From: JAHZFN01 sp965149945
GTDB taxonomy: Bacteria > Bacillota > Dehalobacteriia > UBA4068 > UBA4997
Reading direction: 5' to 3'
NCBI GenBank assembly: GCA_965149945.1
Contig: CBCTTQ010000014.1
Span: 1-49,341, forward strand
DNA length: 49,341 nt
How positions within the stretch are numbered: position 1 is the stretch's first letter; each line of letters opens with the position of its first letter. Shown one piece after another: positions 33,406 through 42,507 of the stretch. Under the pieces are notes generated by a model. That model was given only the letters and a program-made list of their open reading frames with translations. It was not told the origin of the DNA and ran no database searches. The position numbers were made by a program, and so were the translations under genes.

Positions 33406-33945
33406 ATGAAAAGAGAACTGAACGTTTTTGATTATGCCAAAGAAATTACCGGATCTTTTCACCCGGGGTTGTTGCTGACCACGCGGGTGGACAACAAGCT
33501 GAACACCATGACCATCGGCTGGGGTATGCTGGGTGTTATCTGGGAAAAACCCGTCTTCATCGCCTATGTACGGGAAGGACGCCACACCCGCGACTTACTG
33601 GATCGCAGCGGCGAATTTACCGTCAATATCCCCTACGGCTCATGTGACAAAAAAATCCTGTCCTACTGCGGAGTGCATTCCGGACGCAAGAGTAATAAAA
33701 TCGAAGAGCTGGGATTGACACCCGTGAAATCCGATCGGATTCAAACACCGGGGCTTAAAGAACTGCCCTTGACCTTGGAATGCAAGGTGCTGTACCGTCA
33801 GCCTCTCGTCCTGGCAGATATTCCGAAAGATATTCAAACTTCCTGTTATCCCCAGGATGTAGACAGCGATTTTCCCATGGCCAACAAAGATTGTCATGTG
33901 GCTTACTACGGGGAAATCCTCAAAGCCTATATCATCGAAGACTGA
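33406..33945 (+). CDS. Flavin reductase-like FMN-binding protein
   Basis: This 179-residue protein has the split-barrel flavin reductase fold (flavoredoxin-like). The core includes GLLLTTRVDNKLNTMTIGWG, PVFIAYVREGRHTRDLL, EFTVNIPYG and the C-terminal HVAYYGEILKAYIIED. Proteins of this type bind FMN and pass electrons between NAD(P)H or ferredoxin and acceptors in anaerobes. Several cysteines (about 81, 88, 124) are present but not in a metal pattern. AAAGGAG precedes the ATG at 33406. It lies 51 bases after recR, so cotranscription is possible though the functions differ. The physiological partner is unknown. Confidence 0.88.
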   Translation: MKRELNVFDYAKEITGSFHPGLLLTTRVDNKLNTMTIGWGMLGVIWEKPVFIAYVREGRHTRDLLDRSGEFTVNIPYGSCDKKILSYCGVHSGRKSNKIEELGLTPVKSDRIQTPGLKELPLTLECKVLYRQPLVLADIPKDIQTSCYPQDVDSDFPMANKDCHVAYYGEILKAYIIED

Positions 33946-34365
33946 CGCCGCGCGGGAAAAGAACCACAGAACCTGACTGTCCGTTCAATGGTTTTAGCGG
34001 GGGCGCCGCCCCCTGCTGAATATGAAACCAATCGGCTTTCTCCATTCGGAAGGAAAGGCAGGCGCGGTGCCAAAAGGAACTCTGACTGAAACCAACTCCT
34101 TTCAGCAGAACGCCGAAAAGCAAAGAAAAAGAACAACTGCCGGCAAGAAAACAGTGGAGCGCGAGCTTTTAGCTCGCGCTCCTTTTTATTCCTGTTTAAC
34201 TTTTGACGCGGGAAACAAGTTTCCTCTCCGAAAACGATGGTTCGGCAAGGGATCTTCCGTACATTTTAATACAGAAATAACTACTTTCCTTCGCTTTAGC
34301 GGCGGGAATCCCGATACGCTTTTTCGCTGAGCCGGATTCCTCTCGGTGTGAAACGTTTTTCACTT
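33946..34365. other. Intergenic region between flavin reductase and rnr
   Basis: These 420 bases between convergent genes hold no credible coding sequence. Seen here are a GC-rich hairpin GGGGGC/GCCCCC at 33997-34016, the terminator at 34156-34190, an inverted repeat GGAATCC/GGATTCC near 34305-34340 and a small GTGAAA/TTTCAC hairpin at about 34350-34364, just past the rnr stop. Confidence 0.5.
34156..34190 (+). terminator. Intrinsic terminator
   Basis: GGAGCGCGAGC (34156-34166) pairs perfectly with GCTCGCGCTCC (34172-34182), loop TTTTA, followed by TTTTTATT. It is 211 bases after the flavin reductase stop. Confidence 0.88.
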
Positions 34366-36855
34366 TCAGAAATCACCGCCTTTGCCGCCGTGCTTTTTCC
34401 CTTTGTCTTTTTTCCGGGATTTGCCGCCTCCTTTACCGCTTTTTTTCTTGTCGTTTTTTTTGCCTTTACCGCCTTTTTTCCCTTTCTTATCGGAGCGCGG
34501 GGCGGTATTCTCCTGTTTGGAAGACGCCGAAAGCATTTCGGGAACAGGCGTTTTATCCTGATCCACCGGCAGAAAATCAATTTCCCCGGCGCTGACATCC
34601 ACCCGCTCTACCCGCACTCGTATGGGATCCCCCAAACGATAGGTATGACGACGACCCTTCATCATCATAGCGGCAGGCAAAAATTGATAGTCGTCGGCGG
34701 GCAGTTCCCGCGCCGCCACCCGTCCTTCGATGGTGTTTTCCAGTTCTACCCATATCCCCTGGCGGCTGAGACCCGAAATATGACCGTCCAGCGTCTCGCC
34801 GATTTTTTCTGCCATAAACTGACAGCATTTCAAATGGACAGCGTCCCGTTCCGCGTCCTCCGCCAGTCGTTCTGTCACCGACGCCTGTTCCGCGTCGGCG
34901 GCTTCCCTTTCTTTCAGCTTACGCAGCATTTCTTTGGTAGGGCGTCCCGCCAGGCACTCTTTGATCACCCGATGGATGGAAAGATCCGCGTAACGACGGA
35001 TGGGAGAAGTAAAATGGCTGTAACAACGACTGGCCAGCCCGAAATGACCGTTTACTTCCGAAGAATAAAACGCGTGTCCCATACTGCGCAAAGTCAAAAT
35101 CTGCACAAAACGTTTTTCTTCCCGACCTTCCGCCCGGCTGAGCATTCGCTGCACATCTTTGGGGTGCAGACCGCCTTTGCCCGCTTCCACCCAAAGCCCC
35201 AGGGGATAGATGGCTTCATTCAAACCTTGAAGTTTTTCCTCTTTGGGGCCTTCGTGTACTCGATAAATGAAAGGCACCCTTAGACGATGAAAATGAGCCG
35301 CCACCGTTTCATTAGCGGCGATCATGGCCTGCTCGATAATTTTTTCCGCCAGACGCTGTTCCCGTTTCACCACATCCAGCGTTTTGCCGCTGAGGGGATC
35401 CACCAGAACCTTGGTCTCCGGCAAATCAAAATTAACAGCGCCCAAACGCCAGCGTTTTTCTTCCAGCCAATCTCGCAGCCGCGCCAACAGCCGCAGCATA
35501 GGCAGCCATTCCTGATTTTCAGCGAGAGCATCGGGGTCTTTATCCAACAGCATTTTGTTGACAGTATCATAGTCAAAACGTTTGTCCACACGGATAACAC
35601 TTTGGTAGATATCATGACGCGTGACATTGCCCAAGGGATCGATTTCCATGGTGCAAGACAGAGCCAACCGATCCACCCCGGCATTGAGACTGCACATGCC
35701 GTTGGAGAGTACCCGCGGCAGCATCGGCAACACCCGATCGGGCAAATAAACAGAAGTACCCCGAGAGAAAGCCTCCCTGTCCAGCACGGAATCCCTCTGT
35801 ACATAATGAGCTACATCCGCGATATGCACGGATAATTCCAAATTGCCGTTTTCCAAACAGCGGCAGCTGACGGCATCGTCCAAATCCTTGGCGTCAATAC
35901 CGTCGATGGTGATCTGAGGCTGCTCCCGCAGATCCCGCCGTCCCCGCCAGTCCTCTTCGCCGATGGGAGAAGCGACGCGTTCCGCCTCCGCCAGTACCGC
36001 CGGCGGAAAATCTTCCGGTAAATGATGCTGCCACAACACCGACAACATGTCCACCCCTTTGGCGTCGGCGGCGCCCAACACCCGAATAATTTTACCGAAA
36101 GGCGGCCGATTGCGGCTGCCCCAACTGATAATCCGCGTCACCACTTTGTCTCCGGGTTCGACGCGGAGACCGCCCTCCGGCGCCACCGTCACCGCGAAAT
36201 TCAGCCGTTTGTCATCGGGGTATACCAACCCTGCCCTGCCGTGCAGATCAAAGGTGCCGATAATCTGTTCATTAGCATGGGCTAAAATCCGCAGTACTTC
36301 CCCTTCCGGCCGAAAGACCTCTTCCCGAAGGGAAGCGCGACCGACCGGGAGCATCCTTACCAGCACCGTATCATGGTGGAGAGCGCCGCCTGTGTGTTTT
36401 CGGCGGATGTGAATATCCGGCAAATCCTCCTCTTCCGTCCGAACAAAACCGAATCCTTTGGGATTCGCCAGAAAAACACCGGTGACAATACCGGCGGCCT
36501 TGGCGGGCAGATAGCGGTTTTTGCCGCTCAGCACCACCTCATGTTCCAATTCCATCTTTCGTAACAGCCACAAAAATACCGCCAGACGCTCCGGACTGTC
36601 GTTCCAACCGAACAGCCCGGCCAAATCCTGAGCGCTTTTACTCCGATAATCGGGACTGTTGATATAATTGGTCAATTGGCGGCGAAGCTCCGGATGGGCG
36701 GCGGCTGCCGCTTCCATTTCCCGCCGCTGCTCCCGAGAAAGTTCCGGCGCCGCGCGCTTTTTTTTGCGGACGGCGCGCCCGCCTTTGCCGCCGCGGGCAG
36801 CGCCTTCTCCGTAGGTTTTCTGCTGTTTTTTGTTTTCGCTGTTTTTATTCTTCAT
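34366..36855 (-). CDS. rnr: Ribonuclease R
   Basis: RNase R is a processive 3'-5' exoribonuclease of the RNase II family that degrades structured RNA. The 829-residue protein has a lysine-rich N-terminal tail, a winged-helix domain (about 45-115), two cold-shock domains (about 120-260), the RNB catalytic domain with DGIDAKDLDDAVS near 315-328 that carries the metal-binding aspartates, HFTSPIRRYADLSIHRVI, and a C-terminal S1 domain (about 690-775). The last 50 residues are almost only lysine, glycine and serine, a basic tail typical of RNase R that helps with structured substrates. The ribosome site GGGAG is weaker and more distant than its neighbours'. It follows the TIGR04076 gene by 55 bases. 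Confidence 0.95.
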   Translation of the reverse strand: MKNKNSENKKQQKTYGEGAARGGKGGRAVRKKKRAAPELSREQRREMEAAAAAHPELRRQLTNYINSPDYRSKSAQDLAGLFGWNDSPERLAVFLWLLRKMELEHEVVLSGKNRYLPAKAAGIVTGVFLANPKGFGFVRTEEEDLPDIHIRRKHTGGALHHDTVLVRMLPVGRASLREEVFRPEGEVLRILAHANEQIIGTFDLHGRAGLVYPDDKRLNFAVTVAPEGGLRVEPGDKVVTRIISWGSRNRPPFGKIIRVLGAADAKGVDMLSVLWQHHLPEDFPPAVLAEAERVASPIGEEDWRGRRDLREQPQITIDGIDAKDLDDAVSCRCLENGNLELSVHIADVAHYVQRDSVLDREAFSRGTSVYLPDRVLPMLPRVLSNGMCSLNAGVDRLALSCTMEIDPLGNVTRHDIYQSVIRVDKRFDYDTVNKMLLDKDPDALAENQEWLPMLRLLARLRDWLEEKRWRLGAVNFDLPETKVLVDPLSGKTLDVVKREQRLAEKIIEQAMIAANETVAAHFHRLRVPFIYRVHEGPKEEKLQGLNEAIYPLGLWVEAGKGGLHPKDVQRMLSRAEGREEKRFVQILTLRSMGHAFYSSEVNGHFGLASRCYSHFTSPIRRYADLSIHRVIKECLAGRPTKEMLRKLKEREAADAEQASVTERLAEDAERDAVHLKCCQFMAEKIGETLDGHISGLSRQGIWVELENTIEGRVAARELPADDYQFLPAAMMMKGRRHTYRLGDPIRVRVERVDVSAGEIDFLPVDQDKTPVPEMLSASSKQENTAPRSDKKGKKGGKGKKNDKKKSGKGGGKSRKKDKGKKHGGKGGDF

Positions 36856-36910
36856 ACCGTTCTATCTCCCGCGCTTCCTCACCCCGCGTTTTCTTAATCC
36901 TTCTCCATTC

Positions 36911-37213
36911 CTATTGAGAAGTTTCTCCGTGCTCTCCTTTTTCCCCTGCCGACGGGGTAACTTTCTCAATTTTAAACACATTGATGGTTTCCACATCGGG
37001 ACAGCAAAACATGGCGGTATCCGGCGGCTGGCCGGGGATGCTGCCGCCGTAACGCAGGATATCAATATAGGGAAACGCCACATGCATAGCCATGGGACAG
37101 AGTTTTCCCCGTTCCCGGTCAAAATCAAAAACATCTCCCACCTGATGTCCCCGATGACAGGGACAGGAACCTTTTCTCTCCACCAATGTAATACGGATGG
37201 CAGGTCGTTTCAT
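36911..37213 (-). CDS. TIGR04076 family protein
   Basis: This 100-residue protein resembles the TIGR04076 family, small proteins of anaerobes with unknown function. The recognisable core is ITLVERKGSCPCHRGHQVGD, then GKLCPMAMHVAFPYIDILRYGG and MFCCPDVETINVFKIEK. The conserved cysteines (about 17, 19, 39, 70, 71) could bind a metal or form redox pairs, but that is a guess. Its ATG overlaps the uvrA stop by one base (TGATG), so it is translationally coupled to uvrA. AGGAGG lies seven bases upstream inside the end of uvrA. An in-frame GTG one codon earlier is a weaker alternative. Confidence 0.85.
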   Translation of the reverse strand: MKRPAIRITLVERKGSCPCHRGHQVGDVFDFDRERGKLCPMAMHVAFPYIDILRYGGSIPGQPPDTAMFCCPDVETINVFKIEKVTPSAGEKGEHGETSQ

Positions 37214-40197
37214 CACGATTCCTCCTTTTTTTCGGGCGTGTCGGAAGTTTCGGTCTGTCGTTTTTTACGCAGTTCCTCCCGTTTGTTATTGACTTTCGCC
37301 CGCAGGCGGCTGCTCGCGGGCAATTGACGGTGATCCAAATATTTCTTCAGAAATTTACCCGTATAAGAAGCGTCACAGCGGCAGAGATCTTCGGGCGTCC
37401 CCGCGAAAACAATCTGACCGCCGCGGTTGCCGCCTTCCGGCCCCAGATCGATAATATAGTCGGCGCATTTGATCACATCCAGGTTATGTTCGATGACAAT
37501 TACCGTATCCCCTGCTTCCACCAGGCGGTTCAAAATATCCAAGAGACGTTTGATGTCGTCCATGTGCAGTCCCGTGGTGGGTTCGTCTAAAATATAGACG
37601 CTTTTGCCGTTGCTGCGGCGGGACAGCTCCGTCGCCAATTTCACTCGCTGGGCTTCGCCGCCGGACAAAGTAGTAGCGCTTTGTCCCAGTTTAATATAAC
37701 CCAAACCCACATCCCGCAGCACTTGCAATTTGCGGAAAATGCGGGGTTGGTTGGCAAAAAAGGCGCAGGCTTCGTCTACGGTCATGTTCAGCACATCAGC
37801 GATGTTTTTACCTTTGTAGCGGACTTCCAGCGTTTCCCGATTGTAGCGTTTGCCTTTGCAGACTTCGCAGGGAACATACACATCGGGCAAAAAATGCATC
37901 TCAATGGTAATAATGCCGTCTCCTTGGCAGGCCTCGCAACGTCCGCCGCTGATATTGAAGCTGAAACGCCCCGGTTTATAACCCCGCATCTTGGCTTCCG
38001 GCGTCTGGGCAAATAATTCTCGAATCAGATTAAACACACCGGTGTAGGTGGCGGGATTGGAACGGGGGGTACGTCCGATGGGGCTTTGGTCAATGTCGAT
38101 GACTTTTTCCAGATACTCCAGTCCTTCCACCGCTTCATATTTGCCGGGGCGAGTGCGAGCGCCGTTCAGTTCTTTGGCCAATACCTGATAAAGGATATCG
38201 TTGACCAGGGTGCTCTTACCGCTGCCGCTGACTCCCGTCACACAGGTAAACACCCCGATGGGGAAAGACACATCCAGGTGTTGCAGATTGTTTTCCGCGC
38301 AGCCCCGCACCGTCAGCCAGCGATCGGACAAAGGGCGGCGGCATTCCGGCACCGGAATGGTCTTTTTACCCGAAAGATACTGCCCGGTAACGGAGCGTTC
38401 CACCCGCATCACCTGCTGGGGCGTACCCGCCGCCACCAGTTCGCCGCCATGACGGCCGGCGCCCGGTCCGATGTCAATGATATAATCCGACTCCAGCATG
38501 GTTTCCTCATCATGTTCCACTACCAGCACCGTGTTGCCGAGATCTCTGAGCCGCTTCAGCGTGGCAATCAGCTGGGCGTTATCCCGCTGGTGCAGACCGA
38601 TGCTGGGTTCATCCAAAATATACAGCACCCCCATCAGAGAAGAACCGATTTGCGTGGCCAGCCGAATGCGCTGGGCCTCACCGCCGGACAAAGTGCCCGC
38701 CGAACGGCTCAACGTCAGATAATCCAATCCCACATCGACCAAAAAATGGAGACGTTCGTTGATTTCCCGCAGAATCAGACGGGCAATTTGGGCTTCTCGC
38801 TCGGTCAGGACCAAAGAGGAAAAAAATTCCCGCGCTTCCAAAATGGTCAGACGGCTCACCTGATCGATGTTTTTTTCCGACTCTTTGCCCTGAATGGTCA
38901 CAGCCAGCGCTTCCGGTTTCAGACGAGCGCCGTGACAGTCGGGGCAGGGCAGAAAAGCCATGTATTTTTCGATTTCATCACGGATATATTTGGAGGGGGA
39001 CTCCCGATAGCGCCGTTCAAAATTAGGCACCAATCCTTCCCAAGGTTTGCTGTAGACTTTATGGTGGCCGTTGCGGTCCAAATATTCCATGGTGACTTCC
39101 TGATCACCGGTACCGTACAGGATTTTGTCCAAATCCTCGGGACGCAAATCTTTGATGGGGGTATCCAGAGAAAAACCGAATTTCTCCGCTACTTTGCCGA
39201 TATAGCGGAAATACCAACCCTGGGTATTGGCGTTCCAATGCACCAATCCTCCTTCATTAATGGAAAGGGACGCGTTGGTAATCAGCCGATTGGGGTCGAT
39301 TTTCATGGAATATCCCAAACCGGAACAGGTGGGGCAGGCGCCGAAAGGATTGTTAAAAGAAAACATCCGCGGCGTCAGCTCCTCAAAACTGATGCCGCAA
39401 TGGGGACAGGCGAATTCCCGATTAAACATCCGTTCCTCGTCATAGACCTCCTCGCCGCCCTCATCATCCAAGCGCACGCGTTGTATCAAAACCACCACAA
39501 CGCCGCCGCCCATTTCCATGGCGGTTTCCAAAGACTCCGCCAAACGTTTGTCCACGCCTTGCCGCACCACCAAACGGTCCACCACTACCTGAATGATGTG
39601 TTTTTTGTTTTTTTCCAGTTTAATCTCTTCGTCCAGAGATAAAATTTCCCCGTCGATACGCACCCGAGCGTAGCCTTCGGCGCGAATCCGCGCCAGCAGC
39701 TTCTGATGTTCCCCTTTGCGTCCGTACACTTTGGGCGCCAGAATGTGTAGTTTGGTTTTTTCCGGCAGCTCCATGATGCTATCGACGATTTGGTCAATGG
39801 ATTGTTTGCTGACGGGGCGACCGCATCGCGGACAGTGGGGGTGACCCACCCGCGCGAACAACAACCGCAGATAATCATAGATTTCTGTCACGGTACCCAC
39901 AGTGGAGCGGGGATTGCGGCTGGTGGTTTTCTGGTCGATGGAAATAGCGGGGGAGAGGCCTTCGATAGTATCCACCTGCGGTTTTTCCATCTGTCCCAAA
40001 AACTGACGGGCATAGTCGGAAAGACTTTCCATATAACGCCGCTGCCCCTCGGCATAGATGGTATCAAAAGCAAGGGAGCTTTTGCCGCTGCCGGAAAGAC
40101 CGGTGATCACCACCAGCTTGTCTCGAGGAATACGCACATCAATATTCTTCAAGTTATTCTGCCGAGCGCCTTTGATTTCAATAAACTCTTTGCTCAT
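37213..40197 (-). CDS. uvrA: Excinuclease ABC subunit A
   Basis: UvrA finds bulky DNA lesions and loads UvrB in nucleotide excision repair. The 994-residue protein is complete. It has the first Walker A GLSGSGKSS at about 33-41, a zinc module with CPRCGRP and CPHCGISFEE, the first signature LSGGEAQRIRLA near 500, the second Walker A GVSGSGKST near 652, the second zinc finger with CEACQGDG and CEVCKGKRY, and the second signature LSGGEAQRVKLA near 845. The C-terminal 40 residues (lysine- and glutamate-rich) are a short extension. AGAGGGA precedes the ATG at 40197. uvrB is not next to it but 2.3 kb upstream. The 294 bases before its start contain no gene or clear promoter. Confidence 0.97.
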   Translation of the reverse strand: MSKEFIEIKGARQNNLKNIDVRIPRDKLVVITGLSGSGKSSLAFDTIYAEGQRRYMESLSDYARQFLGQMEKPQVDTIEGLSPAISIDQKTTSRNPRSTVGTVTEIYDYLRLLFARVGHPHCPRCGRPVSKQSIDQIVDSIMELPEKTKLHILAPKVYGRKGEHQKLLARIRAEGYARVRIDGEILSLDEEIKLEKNKKHIIQVVVDRLVVRQGVDKRLAESLETAMEMGGGVVVVLIQRVRLDDEGGEEVYDEERMFNREFACPHCGISFEELTPRMFSFNNPFGACPTCSGLGYSMKIDPNRLITNASLSINEGGLVHWNANTQGWYFRYIGKVAEKFGFSLDTPIKDLRPEDLDKILYGTGDQEVTMEYLDRNGHHKVYSKPWEGLVPNFERRYRESPSKYIRDEIEKYMAFLPCPDCHGARLKPEALAVTIQGKESEKNIDQVSRLTILEAREFFSSLVLTEREAQIARLILREINERLHFLVDVGLDYLTLSRSAGTLSGGEAQRIRLATQIGSSLMGVLYILDEPSIGLHQRDNAQLIATLKRLRDLGNTVLVVEHDEETMLESDYIIDIGPGAGRHGGELVAAGTPQQVMRVERSVTGQYLSGKKTIPVPECRRPLSDRWLTVRGCAENNLQHLDVSFPIGVFTCVTGVSGSGKSTLVNDILYQVLAKELNGARTRPGKYEAVEGLEYLEKVIDIDQSPIGRTPRSNPATYTGVFNLIRELFAQTPEAKMRGYKPGRFSFNISGGRCEACQGDGIITIEMHFLPDVYVPCEVCKGKRYNRETLEVRYKGKNIADVLNMTVDEACAFFANQPRIFRKLQVLRDVGLGYIKLGQSATTLSGGEAQRVKLATELSRRSNGKSVYILDEPTTGLHMDDIKRLLDILNRLVEAGDTVIVIEHNLDVIKCADYIIDLGPEGGNRGGQIVFAGTPEDLCRCDASYTGKFLKKYLDHRQLPASSRLRAKVNNKREELRKKRQTETSDTPEKKEES

Positions 40198-40491
40198 GGT
40201 TCTTCCCTCTTTGGTTTTTCTTCACTACTCTCTTTTCTCATGGTTCTCTGGATTGGTTTTCGTTTTCAATGATTTTTCTCTTACGAGCGGACTGTTTTCT
40301 GTCCCCTGATTGTTTTCTATCGTTCCGGGAAAGCGCGGAACGCTTTCCTCCCGTTTCCGTCGGCGGTTTTACGATTAAGGAGACGCTTTGTTCCTTTAGA
40401 AGCGTTCGCGATGGTTGGAGGATTGGGTCCGAGGAAAGAATCCCCCTCTGTTTCAACGGGGTCGCTTTTGCTTTTCATCACAATCTCACGC

Positions 40492-41154
40492 TCAGCTGAC
40501 GCGATAATGACCGATAATATCGGAACGATCGCCCAGCACATCCTGCTCATACTCCATCTGCATAGGGTGACTGTGATGAATCAGATAAGGCACCCCGTCG
40601 GCATTGCGCCGATCAGACACAACACCGATATGACGGGCAAAAATCACAATGTCCCCTCCCTGCCACTCCGCGATTTCCGCGGGATCCGTGGTCAGAGCGA
40701 CAGCGGTATGAGCAAAATACACCGCCAAATTCCGCACTCGCCGAAAATCAATATTGGGATCGGGCGTTTCCAAACCATAGTCCTCGGGATGAGCGCGAAT
40801 GTCCGCGTCTACCAACTGGCGCAGGTCATAGCCGGCGGCCAACATCCCTTGGGCAACCACATCGGTGCAGACGCCATAGCCGTCATCGGGATATCCTCCT
40901 TCGTAATAAGCGCTGCGATAATGAGGGTTGGTGGCTACATAGGCCTTTGCCCCCTCCAGCAAGTCAGTCTGATCGTCCACACCGTCGCCGTCTTGATCCC
41001 GTTGGCTCACATAGTCCGCGATACCGAAATCGGCATTGGTATACGCCGCCCGCGGCCAGAAACTGACCGCGCAAAAAATCCCCACCGCCGCCAACAGCAG
41101 AAACAAACAACCTCTGCTTTTTTTATGTCGAGTTTGTCTTTTCTTTTGGCTCAT
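40492..41154 (-). CDS. DUF1287 protein, membrane-anchored or secreted
   Basis: This 220-residue protein has a basic start and one hydrophobic segment (about 15-33) that is either an uncleaved anchor or a signal peptide, so the rest faces outside. The domain matches DUF1287: YGVCTDVVAQGMLAAGYDL with the conserved cysteine, PNIDFRRVRNLAVYF, WQGGDIVIFARHIGVVSDRR with the conserved histidine, and PYLIHHSHP. A cysteine followed by a GDIVIF...HIG strand resembles NlpC/P60-like cysteine peptidases, so a cell-wall-acting hydrolase or amidase is plausible but unproven. AAAGGGA precedes the ATG. It lies 27 bases after the PotD-like gene, and both begin MSQKK, so they form a two-gene unit between uvrB and uvrA. 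Confidence 0.82.
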   Translation of the reverse strand: MSQKKRQTRHKKSRGCLFLLLAAVGIFCAVSFWPRAAYTNADFGIADYVSQRDQDGDGVDDQTDLLEGAKAYVATNPHYRSAYYEGGYPDDGYGVCTDVVAQGMLAAGYDLRQLVDADIRAHPEDYGLETPDPNIDFRRVRNLAVYFAHTAVALTTDPAEIAEWQGGDIVIFARHIGVVSDRRNADGVPYLIHHSHPMQMEYEQDVLGDRSDIIGHYRVS

Positions 41155-41181
41155 GATTTCCGATCCCTTTCATCACTGCTT

Positions 41182-42264
41182 TTAATGAGCAAAAATTTCC
41201 GTCCAGATGCGATCATATTCCTCCGCGAAATCACTGGGGTCATTGAACATCTCCGTATGGTTGGCGAGATAATCAGCGTCGGGATAAGCATTAAAATTAT
41301 CGGTTAAAGACTCGTCCAGCTGCTCCCGCGCGGCGGTGGAAGGAGTGGCATAGCCGATGTAATCACAGATACGGGCAGAGATATCGGGGCGGCAGACATA
41401 ATTGATGAACTGCTGGGCGTAGTCCACATTTTGAGCGGTTTTGGGAATCACCATGGCGTCCACCCAAAGATTGGAGCCGCTTCTGGGCAACACATATTTC
41501 AAATAGTCACATTCCTGCTCCAGCAAAACCCCCTCGCCCGACCAAACCAACGCTACCATGGCTTCTTCCGCCAGCATCAAATCGCGCACCTCGTCCACCA
41601 CATAAGCCAAAACCAGCGGTTTTTGTTGAATCAGCAACTCTTTGGCGGCTTCCAGCTCTTGAGGATCTCGACTGTTCATGGAATACCCCAGATAGTTAAG
41701 AGCGACGCCGATGGAATCTCGTACGGAATCCGACATCAGGATTTGTTTTTTGTAGGTTTCATCAAAGAGAATATCCCAATCCACCTCCTCTTCCGTCAGA
41801 GAAATTTGGTCGGTGTTATAGACAATGCCCACCGTACCCCAGGTAAAGGGAACGGAATACTGTTGTTCCGGGTCGTAGGAAAGGTGGAGCAGATTCTCAT
41901 CAATATAAGAAAGATTGGGTACCTGTGAAAAATCGATAGGGTAAAGCAAATCCTCTTTGATCATCCGCTCAATCATATAGTCGGAAGGAATCACCAGATC
42001 GTACTTGCCCACACCGGTGCGCAGTTTGGTATACATATCCTCATTGGTGGTAAATTCCTCGTATTTCACGGGGATACCCGTTTCCGCTGTGAAATCTTCC
42101 AGCACTTCCGGATCCATATACTCTCCCCAGTTATAAATATTCAATGCTTCTTCATTATTCAATCCCGCCATGCCGCAGGCGGTAAGGGGAACTGCCAGCG
42201 CCGACATCAGAACTGCCAGCAAAGCGCATCGTCCCCATTTGCCGAGGGTCTTTTTTTGACTCAT
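41182..42264 (-). CDS. Polyamine ABC transporter substrate-binding lipoprotein (PotD-like)
   Basis: This 360-residue lipoprotein has a signal peptide with lipobox PLTAC (Cys30). The mature part reads LNIYNWGEYMDPEVLEDF, typical of spermidine/putrescine-binding proteins, then KYDLVIPSDYMIERMI, VPFTWGTVGIVYN, VWSGEGVLL and WVDAMVIPKTAQN, ending with the usual helical C-terminus. It would capture polyamines outside the membrane for a PotABC permease. No potA, potB or potC is present in this window, so it is an orphan here. GGGAGG before the ATG lies in a very A/G-rich 243-base stretch after uvrB. A different small cation or amine as ligand is possible. Confidence 0.9.
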   Translation of the reverse strand: MSQKKTLGKWGRCALLAVLMSALAVPLTACGMAGLNNEEALNIYNWGEYMDPEVLEDFTAETGIPVKYEEFTTNEDMYTKLRTGVGKYDLVIPSDYMIERMIKEDLLYPIDFSQVPNLSYIDENLLHLSYDPEQQYSVPFTWGTVGIVYNTDQISLTEEEVDWDILFDETYKKQILMSDSVRDSIGVALNYLGYSMNSRDPQELEAAKELLIQQKPLVLAYVVDEVRDLMLAEEAMVALVWSGEGVLLEQECDYLKYVLPRSGSNLWVDAMVIPKTAQNVDYAQQFINYVCRPDISARICDYIGYATPSTAAREQLDESLTDNFNAYPDADYLANHTEMFNDPSDFAEEYDRIWTEIFAH

Positions 42265-42465
42265 GCCCTTCCTCCCTTTTTTCCTTTCTCGTTTTCTGTC
42301 GGGGGATTCATTCTTTTTTTATTTTTTCCTTTTTTTATTTTCGTTTTGGTCTTTGCTTGAGCGGTCATTTTCTTCCGTTCATCGTTTGTTTTCTTCTTGC
42401 GATTATTCCTTTTGATGATACTTTTTCCGCCTTTGTTCGAAAAAATCGCTTCAGAAACTTCCCGC

Positions 42466-42494
42466 GCTTGCAAAAAACATCTCCCTTTGCAAGC
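42466..42494 (-). repeat. Perfect inverted repeat after uvrB
   Basis: GCTTGCAAA (42466-42474) and TTTGCAAGC (42486-42494) form a 9-bp stem with an 11-base loop, 14 bases past the uvrB stop. No T tract follows on the minus strand, so it is more likely an mRNA-protecting hairpin or a protein-binding palindrome than a terminator. Confidence 0.55.
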
Positions 42495-42507
42495 TTCCTG
42501 CCAGAGA

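Noticed and set aside
42265..42473. 70-codon lysine-rich frame ending on the potD start (ATGA overlap)
   Set aside because: It starts at TTG inside a hairpin, is almost pure A/G sequence and shows no protein-like pattern; the overlap is a by-product of the potD ribosome site.
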